A stretch of DNA of 64,000 bases from Isoetes taiwanensis (taxonomy: Eukaryota; Streptophyta; Lycopodiopsida; Isoetales; Isoetaceae), in NCBI GenBank assembly GCA_021234155.1, contig JAJEKV010000164.1:938783-1002782 (forward strand). Reading direction: 5' to 3'. Shown in pieces: positions 1-10,277 of this stretch (within the stretch, counting starts at the first letter, position 1; each line of letters starts with the position of its first letter). A program made the position numbers and the translations under genes. The notes under the pieces are model-generated. The model saw nothing but the letters and a program-made list of their open reading frames with translations. It was not told where the DNA came from and did not search any database.

Positions 1-893
1 TCCCCACAATGAGGTCATATTTGCCAATATCCATCAATTCGGCACCCAAAGCAACTGGTGCACCCGGCAATTGCATCTTGAGATTGATGCGACGGCCATG
101 TGTCTGTCTGACTTTACCACTGGCTAGAGTGACAGGCCTCGGTCGGGACCTCAATGTTTCAAGTCGTAAGACATGGGCCATCCTAGGAGAAGCAAAATTA
201 TGTGTACTTCCCGTATCCATAAGAATTACAAAAGGCTTCCTGTCTACTTGGCCTATGGTAGAAATGACAGCAGGCTGACTTTCAGCATTGCCGGTTTCTA
301 TAGCTGCAAGGATATGAGACGCACCGTGAATGTAATCGGGAGCCTCCTCCTCGACAGGTTGTGTTGATTCGAGATCATCCCAATCGAGGTCGGCCATGGC
401 CAGCTGGGCAGTCTGCGTGACATAAGGGCAATTCTGCATGAAGTGCCCTGGCCGCATACACCTGTAACATGCCTTATCTCGGCGGAGCTGTTCACGGGCC
501 TCTTTAGGAATAGACTGTAAGAGGTTCCGAACTTCCTTGCCGGCGTTGTTCTGCTTATCAGGCGCGCTAAAGGTGACTTTCTTTTCCTGGCGGCCATGAG
601 AGTTCTGCTGAGAGGGCCCCGGACTTGGCGAGCGGGGTTTATAAGGTGTGGACGGCCGTGGCTGCGAGTAAGGAGCAGGACGCGGATACTGGTTCCTTGG
701 CGTGTCCTCCTCGAGGCTCAATGCTTTAGCCTCAGCCTCTGCAACCGACTTCGGGTCTATGGCCTTAACCATCCGTTTGATTGATGGGGCCAATCCTTCA
801 ATATAGCCTTCCACTGCCCTTTTCTCATTCATACCGGGTACATACAATCTCAAGCGCATAAACTCATCCGTGTAGGCTTGAACCGACATATAT
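1..893 (-). CDS. Ty3/gypsy gag C-terminus and aspartic protease, runs off window
   Basis: One open frame on the minus strand from about 893 to the window edge, with no start codon of its own. It begins with the end of a retrotransposon gag domain, passes through a proline-rich linker, and has a CCHC zinc knuckle at about 434-478 (C-x2-C-x4-H-x4-C, residues CYRCMRPGHFMQNC). It then enters a retropepsin-like domain with the catalytic motif LMDTGSTHNF near 193-222 and a KYDLIVG segment at the edge. The knuckle packages RNA and the protease cuts Gag-Pol. Reverse transcriptase, RNase H and integrase would lie to the left of the window. Order and motifs fit Ty3/gypsy. Confidence 0.88.
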
Positions 894-1585
894 AAAAGGT
901 CTGGATTTGTTGGCATTTGTGCGCACGAGGCACATAATGCGACTTAAAGGCCTTGGCAAACTTTCTGAAGTTGCATCTGCTTCTGTCCAGATGCTTGGCT
1001 CTGGCATAGCCCTTCCACCAAATACGGGCAGCTCCTGTAAGGTTTGTGGTAGCAATCTTCCCGGTATCCTTTTCTGTCATGCCATAGGAACGTCCAAACT
1101 CCTTCATCTCGTCGAGCCAGGACTCTGCATTTAATCCGCCTCTGGATTTGCCATCAAACTGGGCCAGTTTTCTGTTCTTCCATATACTGGTTATGGCCGT
1201 GTCAACCGTTTTACGGTACTCCTTGTCCGGGCCCATTATGGTCACTAGGCGATGCGGGGCGGCGAGAGGGACACAGAAGTGGCCGATTGCGAGGAGGTGG
1301 CGCTATCCTTGGAGGAGCTCCGACGACGTTTGGCCTGAGGCTTCCTCGGTGCAGGGCCAGGACTGGCTTCAGGTGGTGACGGCTGTTGTGCAGGTGGACT
1401 AGGCGGCAGCGAGGTAACTCCGGCCCGTCCTCTTGTAGGTGCTGGGGTGGATTGGCATGCAATACATAGGCTTGCAACTCGCCTAGTTGCCTTTTCATTA
1501 ACATGAGTTCCTGTTCAGGTGTCAACCTACTGGCATTCGAGGGCGTTTGCCAGGCGGCATTGCGTGCACCGTCTATATCGAGCAT
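880..1585 (-). pseudogene. Ty3/gypsy gag N-terminal part, frameshifted
   Basis: The gag reading starts at an ATG at 1,585 with a polar helical N-terminus, then a Pro/Ser-rich linker. It changes frame at least twice (roughly 1,380-1,440 and near 1,250). The retrotrans_gag-type core is open from 1,245 (MGPDKEYRKTVDTAITS near its start, ARIWWKGYARA in its middle) and changes frame again near 890 to continue into the knuckle and protease. Three shifts in 700 bases mean either decay or assembly indels. Upstream ORFs of the same element are intact, which is an odd contrast. Confidence 0.75.
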
Positions 1586-1847
1586 TCATGAAAGTATAAG
1601 CAGAATTATAGTAGCATAAAATTTCATTAAGATAACATTTCCTGACAGTGACAAGAAAAAGTACAAGGCTAAAGATGCGCGTTGCAGGTAACAGAAACTG
1701 ATATTTCATTTCATTCAAGTTGAGTACAAAAACAAGTGGATTGGTACATAAGTTGGCACAAAAGCAGGTATTATACAGTGGAAGTTTTAAAGTTTTACTC
1801 GCACACAGTGTAACAACAACAAAAAAACATAACTGGAGGGACCAGGC

Positions 1848-2305
1848 CTAGGGGTTCGCGAAGGGGTACAGGATCGAGTAGCGGACACTCTCACGGACAG
1901 CCCTAACGAGCTTATAGCATGCCCAGGCCTGGACAATAACTGGCTGATACTCCCACGTTGGGCTGATAATGAGGAGATTGAAAAGCCTCCTTAAAGCGTA
2001 GAAGATCTGCCACAGGTGGTCATTGGCATCCTCGAAGGCTTCGTGCCTGGTCATGCTCCAGTAGTCCCATGTGCGGCACATGGTCTTCTTCAGGTCCTCA
2101 AAAGCTCTGTCCCTGAGGATATTAACTATCTCCATCCCTTTTGCGGGATCATAGGGTTCTCCTGGTGGCGGGGGCTCCATCTCATACCCTTCATCCCATT
2201 CTGGATATTCTCCATATCTCTGGCCATAGTCCTGCTCGGGCGGCCCGGGGTCATCCCTCCTGATTAGGTCTGTAATCCTCTCCTCATACTCCAGAAGTGT
2301 CTCTT
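1848..2305 (-). CDS. Additional retrotransposon ORF, likely a 3' exon
   Basis: An open frame ends at 1,848 (last residues LYPFANP). It extends upstream without a usable ATG to a good 3' splice acceptor (CTCTTGCAG, AG ending at 2,306); an internal ATG sits at 2,180. The exon starts acidic and tyrosine-rich (DYGQRYGEYPEWDEG), then has a helical, tryptophan-rich half (CRTWDYWSMTRHEAFEDAND). A consensus donor GTGAGT lies at 2,438-2,433, giving a possible 133-base intron, but I could not find an in-frame upstream partner. It lies between the acidic gene and gag, in the same orientation. No family recognised. Confidence 0.45.
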
Positions 2306-2541
2306 CTGCAAGAGAATGGAATGAATATAGAGGGTTGCATAATTTTCATTATACCCTAATTCCAGTAATTGGAAGAACACATCATGAATAATAAATAAGA
2401 ATAAAGAAAACAATTTCTAATTGTAATACAATACTCACGATTTATCAAGAAAGGGATATATCATATTATAGAATGGCTAAAGAATTTGCCAAACCAAAAT
2501 TCTACAATGATTCGCAATATAAAAATGCGTAGTACAATTAT

Positions 2542-3934
2542 TTAAGAACTAGGTCCCCCCTCTTCATTTGTAGACCTAGGAGGTGGTGGTGGCGGTCGGT
2601 GTCGCAACAGAGTTACCCCTGGGTCTACGGTAGCAGCCGCGATAGATGCAACCTCTGGTGGATAAGCAACAGCCAATGGGGCTGCCGTAAGGAGCTTCAT
2701 GCTCATCCAGGGTGCGATATCTTGGCCCAAGGCCATTAGGGCAAGATCCCGCCGCACGAGTACATAAGTAAACGTACGATAGGGGAGCTTCTTGTGCCCG
2801 GCCAGGGTGGAGAGAGCACGAAGGGCCCACCATGAAGCTTCAGCCTCCGGCCCTAAGTCTCGGGCTATAAAAAGAACTTGGCCCTGCCGGAAGGCTGATA
2901 GGAAGAAGCGGGTAAGGTGGTTTCCCAATACCTTCCCTTGTGGGGTCTCGGACGTAGCCACTTCCTTATCCAAATCCATAGGGACTTCTTCCTCCCTAAG
3001 TTCCTGTTGCTCCTCCTTCACATGAGCAGGATTATGATATAAATCCTCTCCCTCGTCATCTGAATCGAAGGGAACCTCAACCATGTTGATATTTGGGACG
3101 TGAGGTCCCATAGCCGTGAAGGCATCTGGTGAGGGCTGAGAGGCCGGCTCCTGCATTACCAGCTCCCGAAGACGTAGTAGAGTCTCAGCCGGCTCTATGG
3201 TTTCTTGGCGGAACTGGAGCAGCTGCTGCACCTCTGGAGGAAGCTCAGTAGAAGTGAAGTCGATGAAATCGTCCATACAATACTCCGCAAGCTCATAAAG
3301 CACATGGTCTTTGCGCTTGCGTCTAAATCCGGCCACCATGTGATAAGTCCAGATAATATCATCCAAGAGAAGATATTCTTGCCCTTGGTGATAGATAACT
3401 GGAAGGGCATCCAGCCCTGACAAGCCTATAGCTTGCTCAAGGCGCGGTGGCAACTCTTCTGCCAACTGCTTCCAACGGGCGAAGTCGCCCATGCCTATGT
3501 GTTCGTCTTCCCCCTCCTCGGAAGACTCAGGCAGTTTGCCTTTCTCTACAGGCAAGGTTTCATCCTCGACTTATGAGGATAGCTAGGGCGAAGGCAACCT
3601 CAAGATATTGCCGCCCCTGATGCTGCACGACGGGCAGGTGTTTGCCCCATCAGAGCTTACCCTTCAGCACATCATATGCGTGGGTGTCTCCCCCTAGCAT
3701 CTCCCGGACTACCTCCCGCTCCAGATACAGCTGGGGAGGATCCCCAAGAGGGATACACAGAGGGAGCATCTCCTCCATGTAGAAGTCTAGGAATCCGGCG
3801 TAATCCGGGTGCCGCTGCATGTTGGTAATGAGGTCTAGGCGCTGGCATAGCAAGGGCCGCAACAGGTCGAAAGGAACTTGCGGATCCCATTGCTCTCCGT
3901 CATGGTACCATGTGAGAAGGTCAGCAGCGGCCAT
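2542..3934 (-). CDS. Acidic two-exon retrotransposon gene of unknown function
   Basis: Exon 1 starts at an ATG at 3,934 in a good context (GCCATGGCC) and would stop at 3,650. A strong donor (AAGG|GTAAGC, intron from 3,660) and an acceptor (GCCTGTAG, ending 3,546) define a 115-base intron whose removal joins the frames exactly, giving a protein of about 425 residues ending at 2,542. It has a helical N-terminal part and several acidic patches (SSEEGEDE, DSDDEGED, EEQQELREEE). A hydrophobic helical C-terminal region follows, then a proline run. Without splicing the second ORF has its first ATG at 3,492. It is collinear with the H3 gene, 201 bases downstream. Function unknown; acidic patches are seen in histone chaperones, but that link is only inference. 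Confidence 0.55.
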
Positions 3935-4018
3935 GGCGCTAGAAAGGAGGAGAGAGGAAGAGAAACAAATCTAACAGTTGAATTGAACTTTAAAAGTTCT
4001 TTTAACTCCTTTTTATTT

Positions 4019-4034
4019 ATGCTGACGTCAGCAT
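4019..4034. promoter_or_regulatory. 16-bp palindrome with TGACGTCA core
   Basis: ATGCTGACGTCAGCAT is a perfect 16-base palindrome with the TGACGTCA core bound by plant bZIP/TGA factors. On the minus strand it is followed directly by an A/T-rich TATA-like stretch (about 4,020-4,005), then by the ATG of the acidic gene at 3,934. This looks like an internal promoter between the H3 ORF and the acidic gene. Confidence 0.45.
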
Positions 4035-4135
4035 TTTTCATGTTTAATACAAAGTAAATAGGTTTTTAATGCAAAATAAAAAGTTTTTATTAAATATCAA
4101 AAAAATATTTACAATGCGGATCCCAGCAAAATATA

Positions 4136-5392
4136 CTAAGGATGCTCCCCCCGAATCCTGCGGGCGAGGGCTAAATCCTTAGGCATTATGGTTACCCTCT
4201 TTGCGTGGATCGCACAAAGATTGGCGTCACCAAAAAGTGCCACCAGGTAAGCCTCCGCAGCCTCTTGAAGTGCCAAAATGGCAAAGGTCTGGAAGCGGAG
4301 ATCGGTCTTAAACTCCTGTGCAATCTCCCGGACCAACTTCTGGAAGGGGAGCTTCCGTATCAGGAGCTGGGTTAAATTCTGAAATTTGCGGATTTCCCGC
4401 AAAGCCACGGTGCCGGGTCTATATCGGTGAGGCTTCCTTTGCGGGGCAGGGTTGGTAGGCGGCCCCCTTGGTGCAGGCACGGTCTTGGCACCGACAGTCG
4501 GTCGGGACGTATCCACCCGCTGCTGCCTCCGACTGGAGCTCGCATTCTTGCCAAAAGCGCCGACAGTCTTCAATTTCTCCTTGTATTGACTGCCGGATTT
4601 TCGGGCCACAGCCTTCCTCCGGTGCTTAATGGTCGCGTGATCAATCGGAGTCGGGCCCGTCCCACTTCCGGATCCCCCTTCCTCCTGTGGGTTTGACTGG
4701 TCTTGCCGAGCCTTCTTCTCCCGTTCGAGCCTCTCCTGCTCTTCCCGGAACTCTCGGGCCGCCCTCAGGTCTTCCTGAACCTGAGCGTATTGTTCTGCGG
4801 CGCTTCGGCGAAGGAGTTCAGCATGGTAACGGTGAGGTCGCTGGTTCATGTCAATCTGGATTGTTGTCAAGTAGTCCAGACTGATATCGGGGATCGGGGC
4901 TCCCCACATGAAGCTCTGGGAAGCTTCATGCCATTGGTACGGGGGAACCTCAATTGCCCTGCCATCTATAACGGCAAATCCGTCCCCTAAATACCTGTAC
5001 TCCCTTCCACGAGCTGCCGTATCTGGTCGCTCTACCTCCCGATGGTCATCTTCCCTAGCCAAACCTCTGATGCGATCGGCTTCTGTCCTGATGTCCTCCT
5101 CCTCGGTATGCCCCTCTTGTTCGGGAGGATAGAACTTAATCAGCATCATAACCATGTCATGTTGCTCGACGATGGTGTAAGAGAGCTGACGAAGGTTCAG
5201 CCGGATCAGGAATGGCTCCGAGAAGTGATAGATAGGATAGGGGATCCTATCGTTATTCTCAGACCGGTTCACCAACTCATCCAAAAGGATGTCGATGTAA
5301 GCCGGGTCTGTAGCCATGTACCGGGCGATCATGGCATAAATCTCCACGATGCTGAGGGTAGAAGGGTCCGGGGCGCTCTTGGTATTAGCCAT
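4136..5392 (-). CDS. Retrotransposon ORF with C-terminal histone H3 domain
   Basis: Start is taken at the ATG at 5,392 (GCCATGGC context); the frame is open upstream to 5,482 but only from a TTG. The 418-residue product has a globular N-terminal part of no known family (1-185), a charged coiled coil (about 191-232), a GSGSGTG linker, and a basic region with [13 protein letters not shown] (255-267). A complete histone H3 core follows from P38 to residue 135 equivalents (321-418, DNA 4,432-4,139): [64 protein letters not shown] and ARRIRGEHP. It stops exactly where H3 stops. Y41 and L90 equivalents match plant H3.3 rather than H3.1. K36 is R and K56 is N. It lies between the primer binding site and gag on the same strand, so it is part of the element. 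Role unknown; nucleosome incorporation or chromatin targeting is inference. Confidence 0.9.
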   Translation of the reverse strand: MANTKSAPDPSTLSIVEIYAMIARYMATDPAYIDILLDELVNRSENNDRIPYPIYHFSEPFLIRLNLRQLSYTIVEQHDMVMMLIKFYPPEQEGHTEEEDIRTEADRIRGLAREDDHREVERPDTAARGREYRYLGDGFAVIDGRAIEVPPYQWHEASQSFMWGAPIPDISLDYLTTIQIDMNQRPHRYHAELLRRSAAEQYAQVQEDLRAAREFREEQERLEREKKARQDQSNPQEEGGSGSGTGPTPIDHATIKHRRKAVARKSGSQYKEKLKTVGAFGKNASSSRRQQRVDTSRPTVGAKTVPAPRGPPTNPAPQRKPHRYRPGTVALREIRKFQNLTQLLIRKLPFQKLVREIAQEFKTDLRFQTFAILALQEAAEAYLVALFGDANLCAIHAKRVTIMPKDLALARRIRGEHP

Positions 5393-5688
5393 GGCTGTGG
5401 CACTAAGGTCTCCGAAGGCGGGCAGCGAGGCGCTAGCGGCAAAGGAGACGTCAAAGGAGGCGCTAGGGTTCACAAGGCACAAGGGCGGAAAAGCAGAGTC
5501 AGGTCTGGTGGCGATGGCGGGCGTCGGCTATGGCAGTTGAAGGCACTGGAGGCAAGGCGAAATGAGATAGCAAAAAAAAGAAGCCTCTAACGGCCAGCTA
5601 ACTTTTGAAATTTTAAAACTTTCCTTATTAACTTTTTAATTTTGTTATTATAAAATAATTATATGGCGGAAATACGCGGCGCATACGG

Positions 5689-5865
5689 TCGGGCGCCGGC
5701 TGCATTATACGTGCTCCCGCCTCGACTGGGGGTCGTCGAAAAGCAAGCGGCGCCCGAGTTGACTCTTCGGGGCCGCGTTGACTCCCGTCTGTACGGTCGG
5801 GCGCCGACTACATTTTGGGCTCTTCCACCGTGACTGCAAGACGATAAAAAGCAAGCGGCGCCCGA
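5689..5865 (-). repeat. Two tandem hairpin units in the retrotransposon leader
   Basis: A unit of about 108 bases occurs twice. Each copy has TCGGGCGCCG (5,689-5,698 and 5,797-5,806) and its exact reverse complement CGGCGCCCGA about 50 bases later (5,748-5,757 and 5,856-5,865). Each unit can therefore fold into a GC-rich 10-bp stem. They lie in the 5' leader between the primer binding site and the H3 ORF, where LTR elements keep packaging or dimerisation signals. Confidence 0.7.
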
Positions 5866-6172
5866 GTTGGTTTTCGGGCCTTCCCTTGACCATTTTTCAC
5901 CTGGAGACGGCTGTCCTAGGGTAATTTGAGTATGCCCGATCTAATGGAACCACTTTCTCCGTCATTTGAGCTACCCACTGACATTTACAACTCCTCCAAT
6001 CTTGGCCCCTCCGATCGCCCTATCTTCTTTAAAACTACAATTTCATAATTTAACCTAACACCAAACCAAACATCAAAGAGGACTAGTCAGCACATTAACT
6101 TAGCCTCCTCCTAACTACCGTACTACGAGTTAGTGTTTGGCCAGTGCTATGATTTCGAGCAACCGAAATCAC

Positions 6173-6185
6173 GGCTCTGATACCA
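6173..6185 (-). other. Primer binding site (initiator tRNA-Met)
   Basis: On the minus strand TGGTATCAGAGCC begins one base after the LTR end. It matches the 3' end of plant initiator tRNA-Met, the usual primer for plant LTR retrotransposons, and fixes the orientation of the H3-bearing element. Confidence 0.92.
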
Positions 6186-6186
6186 C

Positions 6187-7750
6187 TGTGACGCTCCCTG
6201 TATATATACGACCCCGGTCGTGTACATACGGGGACTTTCCCCTCCCGTGGCGACCATCTCGCCACGAGCAGGGCCCTCCATCTAACCCGGGCCGTCTACG
6301 TAGAGACGCTCGGGTGAAGGACACGGAGGGGTCATTCGGCCCACGCCTTCGATGGGCGCCTACGTCGCGGAAGCATGAATACAAGGGTTAGCACACAGCA
6401 TAAATCATATACAAATAGCCACCACGAAGGGTGGCGCATCCATACAAATACTAACAACAAAGAATATGCTTCTAAGCTAAGAAAACACCCAAAACCCAGG
6501 TTCTACCCCGGTTCAGACTCTAGTGGGGGGCGGCGGGTGGGGTCTCGGGGAGATCAGCGGACCCGAAGTCTTGGCATGGCGTTGGGCGGCATAGAACATC
6601 GGCTAGGGTTGTCCACTCCATCCGCCCCTCTGTGCACACTTTGCAGATGGGTCGATTCACGCTATGGCTTCGCTATAGTCTTCCGGAGACGCAGGCTCTA
6701 GGTATCACCCTTTGAGCCTACTCCAGGTTCATGACACCTGGTCCAATGAGGCAGGTCAGGGAAGCGTCCCCTTCCAGGATCACAGTGGTTCCATGGGTGA
6801 GCTAGAGAACACGTGCCGCATCAGCGACTCCCGCATCCATACCCAACTTACTCACCCTAATTCTACTCAAAGTGCATGGTGCCCCATATGGGTCACACCA
6901 CTACACCCAGGGAGTGTCAGACCCATACCCGCCCCCTCCCGCGTGACCGGCTATCAGCCCTAGCTCTTTGTAGGAGTCTCGGGGAGCCTTTTATGCTCGT
7001 GCAAGACCCCACCCCCTACTTCACCATCATGCCCCTTATGCGGTGCTAAGCTGGACCATAGCGCGTCCTACGACGGGTGGGCTCTTGTGCCATGTGTAGT
7101 AGTAGGGTGTTAAAGGACTTACTAGGAGCATTCTATGTTCAAGTTCAGAGGCCTCTACCCCCCTTTTAACCCCCGTTTACTGGAACTACTGAACTAACTC
7201 ATAGAGACATCGATCATCCCATAACAGAGCATCATTCATAATTCCTAGTTACCAAAGAAGGGTTAATCTTAACCAACTAGTCAGAGAAGAACACCAAAGT
7301 ATTATTCTACAATTTGCAAGTTAAGCTACCATCGACCCGGTGTTTAATTTAGAGCCGTTGTCAAGAGCGCTTCCATAGTGCTCTTGGGGGCAAGCGACGT
7401 TAGCGGAGTGTCTTGGCGATTGGCGTTCAAAGAATGGGCTCGGCTTAGTCGCTTCTCACAGTCTTTGGTTGGGTCGAAATTGGGGTAAGATGGGGGTGGC
7501 GCTGCCTTTGGTGGCTTGGTTTAGAAACCCCCATGCTGGCCACCCAGGTTATGCCAAATGGCGCCTTCCCACCATTAGGTGTCTTAATAGCAAGTATTTA
7601 GATAATTATCCTTTATAATTAATTTAACATAGCTAATTAAATCCCTTATGGCCAACCCCCTAGGTTATCATGCCCCATGGTGGCGTATCTATACTGGGTG
7701 ACGTGTCAATATATTTATACGTATACCGTATAAATACTTGGAACGTCACA
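6187..7750 (-). repeat. 5' LTR of the H3-bearing Ty3/gypsy element
   Basis: A 1,564-base LTR bounded by TGTGACG at 6,187 and CGTCACA at 7,750, so each end is TG...CA with a 7-bp inverted repeat. It abuts the primer binding site, as a 5' LTR should. TATA-like TATTTATAC is near 7,710-7,735. The 3' LTR lies outside the window, so insertion age and target duplication cannot be read here. Confidence 0.85.
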
Positions 7751-8031
7751 AAAAATATATATTTAACGTTCAAAGATGAACTAAAAGGGTTATTATTAAT
7801 GTGGCCTCATCTAGAATGGGGCATCTTTTAAATAAAGAAACCCAAGTTTATATCCCCAATCTTCTTTTCAAAGTAATTATAATATGGCCATGTTGAAACC
7901 TTTAATGTAAAGAGCCACGTGACATTTAATTTCATGTGTGTTGGAGCAAGATTTATTTTTTTCATGGGTAAAAATTTGGATCAACAAAGTGCAAATCCAC
8001 AAATGCTATGAAATGCAACGTTATTATTTTT
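7751..8031. other. AT-rich flank, no gene seen
   Basis: Flanks the LTR end on one side and the T-tract insertion point of a rolling-circle-like element on the other. I see no coding region or repeat. Confidence 0.5.
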
Positions 8032-8622
8032 GGGTTGCATCTGGGGAGGCAAGCCCTCGCTTATGTAGGTTTGTGGCATTATCCTAGATATATGCTGGAA
8101 TATACTTAGAATATGATGGTGACTGCTACAAACCCATTGTTCCCTGTAAACTGGCAATCTCGTGTGTTCTGGATCATATATATTCCAATAGGGTAACTGG
8201 CAGGGCAAGGATCAAGCTTCTAGGTGCGTGGGATTTCTCTAAGACTGGTAGAAATCTATTGCATAAGTTTGTTCTGGAAAATGAGAGGAAATGTTTGAGA
8301 GCTTTGGTAATGCGAAATCCTTGGACGTTGTGCAAAACCATTTCTATCAAATTAACCGTTATAAGGTCCTCTCAAAGCCATGTATGGTGCAGTTTCAAAC
8401 CCATGGAGTATCTAAAGGCCTCTTGGAAAACTCAATAGTGGAGTGATAGCATTCATCGATCTGCGCAGGCTTCATACATTGTTTCGTATATTATCAAGTA
8501 TCAAGTATTCTATTGTCTTGAAGTAGCAATTTGAACTGATTGTCAAAACATAACTTCGAACCATGATTTAGGCCACTTTACCCTCCGGCCATGGAGGGCA
8601 ACCCTCCGTGCGCAGCACCTTG
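8032..8622 (+). mobile_element. Short Helentron-like non-autonomous element
   Basis: Begins GGGTTGC after a T-tract and ends with the hairpin GGAGGGCAACCCTCC (8,593-8,607), an 11-base spacer and CTTG before another T-tract. The first 100 bases resemble the start of the element at 25,696 (GGGTTGC, GGCAA, CTTATGT, GGCAT, ATATGCT, TAGAATATG), and the last 35 bases are nearly identical to that element's end at 32,779. T|T insertion, a 3' hairpin and a GGGTTGC/GCAACCC inverted pair placed asymmetrically fit Helentron-type (Helitron2) elements. No coding sequence. Confidence 0.5.
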
Positions 8623-9331
8623 TTTTTATAACAACCTATTCAATTGTTTTAGGGATAGTCTATGGTTTTGGGAATTGTTATTTTTACATCCATATCAAAT
8701 CCCCCTGGAACCCCCTGTTATTTTGCTACATATTATTACAACTTTTTTTTTTTTCAACTCAGGTTTTTGAATCTATATTGTGCAACTCGGGTTCTTGAAT
8801 CCATGCTGCCTACAAGGGTGCACGTCAGGCTTCAAAATCCTTAATAGCTCTAATCAGATAATTTGCCGGTAAATGTCATGCTCCACTGGATTCTGAATAT
8901 AAACTCATGATTATTTGCCGGATTTTCAAAACCCTATAATTTTTTTGCCGGCAAATAAAGACTCGAACCGAAAAATAAAGATTGTGACCAGAAATTTAGG
9001 AGACTAACATCCTGTTTTTCAATGCCTGGCATATGCCTTAGGCCTCCAGATTAGATTTTGCTTAAACCAACAAAATGCCGTGGTTTATTGCTACTTACCG
9101 GATTTTTAAGAAAATATCCTCTAATTTGCCGGATTTAACAAGTATTTTACAAAATTTTGATCGGAAATATTCCGACATCTCTTTTAAAAATCGGATTTTA
9201 ACAGCTTTAATCGGAAATTCTGGGGAGAAACCTCCAATTTGGAGCCCTGGTATGCCTAGCATTTTACACGACCACTTAAAGAGCAGAAGGAGAACTGCAG
9301 AAGGAGAAATGCATTAAATAGCAATAACAGG
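8623..9331. other. Non-coding, dispersed TTTGCCGG motifs
   Basis: Contains several copies of TTTGCCGG or TTTGCCGGATTT (about 8,865, 8,912, 8,945, 9,097, 9,127), suggesting decayed repeat sequence. No open frame I trust. Confidence 0.35.
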
Positions 9332-9424
9332 CTGTATTTTGTGTTCTTGATAACCGTGCAATATTTACAGTGCGAGCCTATATTTTGTGTTCTTGATAAC
9401 CGTGCAATGTTTACGGTGTGGATT
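9332..9424 (+). repeat. Two-copy tandem repeat, about 47 bp
   Basis: TATTTTGTGTTCTTGATAAC with downstream CGTGCAATRTTTAC occurs twice in tandem with few differences. Confidence 0.6.
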
Positions 9425-9591
9425 TGTCAGGGTGCCTTTCCATAGTGATTTTAGATGGCGGCAAAGACCCATGAAAAAAGGAAAAAGAAAAATTAAAAAC
9501 TCAAGTACACGTGAGAATATGGATGGAGGTCTTTTGTTATGCAGTTGGAAAAAGTTATTTACAAAGGTTTTATAGTGTTTGGAGAAGAATA

Positions 9592-10251
9592 TTATTGATT
9601 CGAAAAAGATGCCTGTTGGTCGGAGCTGAGGAGGCGCCTCAATCTCTGCATTCTGCTACTTTCTTCAACAAAATCAGGAGCTTTACAGCTATGTTCTTCT
9701 CTAAACGAACAAGGGGAAGAAGGGACCATCTCTATTACATGACATTCAAAAATTTGAGGATTATTAAACTGAGAACTTGTAGAGGCCTCTTCAGCCGAGC
9801 TGCAGGCATCAGAATTTAGCCTTGATTTATCAACGGAAACATTGCAGCGGCACAAAGGGCAAGTCACATGAGATTCAAACCATGCATCAATACAGTGAGT
9901 GTGAAAACTGTGGTTGCAGTTAGGCAAAATCCTGCCCTGTTCCCCTGTTCTGAATTCGCTCAAACAAACTGCACATTCCAGGCTTTCCTTTACAGATTCT
10001 TCATCTTTCACATCGAATATTGGCAGCAAATCCAACGCTGATTTTTCCAGCCCCATTCCTGCAGGAAAAAACATTCTAATACTCCTCCTCCTCGATTCTC
10101 CTGTGCAGCAATTAACGACCAAACTGCAGCATCCCACAACTAAGACCAATACAGAGAGTGCAGCAAACACAACACATGGAACTTCCGTGTAGGAACTTCC
10201 GACATTTTTTCCTAATCCCTTTTTTTCCCCTTGTATTTTTGAATGATTTAT
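9592..10251 (-). CDS. ATL-type RING-H2 E3 ubiquitin ligase, 5' end missing
   Basis: The frame is open from 10,251 to the stop at 9,592 but has no ATG before an internal one at 10,074; the 192-residue form from 10,170 begins with GTG. It has a hydrophobic membrane segment (FAALSVLVLVVGCCSLVV), a GLD-like motif (GMGLEKSALDLLPIF) and a full RING-H2 finger (CAVC...C-x-H-x2-H-x2-C...CPLC, with CNHSFHTHCIDAWF). The tail is Ser-rich. ATL proteins are intronless, membrane-anchored E3 ligases that recruit E2 enzymes. A Helitron end lies at 10,278, only 27 bases upstream of the open frame, which suggests the start and promoter were displaced. Probably a broken gene, though the catalytic finger is intact. 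Confidence 0.72.
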   Translation of the reverse strand: MNHSKIQGEKKGLGKNVGSSYTEVPCVVFAALSVLVLVVGCCSLVVNCCTGESRRRSIRMFFPAGMGLEKSALDLLPIFDVKDEESVKESLECAVCLSEFRTGEQGRILPNCNHSFHTHCIDAWFESHVTCPLCRCNVSVDKSRLNSDACSSAEEASTSSQFNNPQIFECHVIEMVPSSPCSFREEHSCKAPDFVEESSRMQRLRRLLSSDQQASFSNQ

Positions 10252-10277
10252 TTAGGAGCATACTAAACATATTTATA

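Noticed and set aside
4139-4432. The H3 domain as a centromeric CENH3
   Set aside because: Loop 1 has no extra residues, and the alpha-N and C-terminal residues follow canonical H3; Y41 and L90 point to H3.3.
5042-5590. A 182-residue plus-strand ORF
   Set aside because: It is antisense to the N-terminal coding part of the H3-fusion gene and has no recognisable feature.
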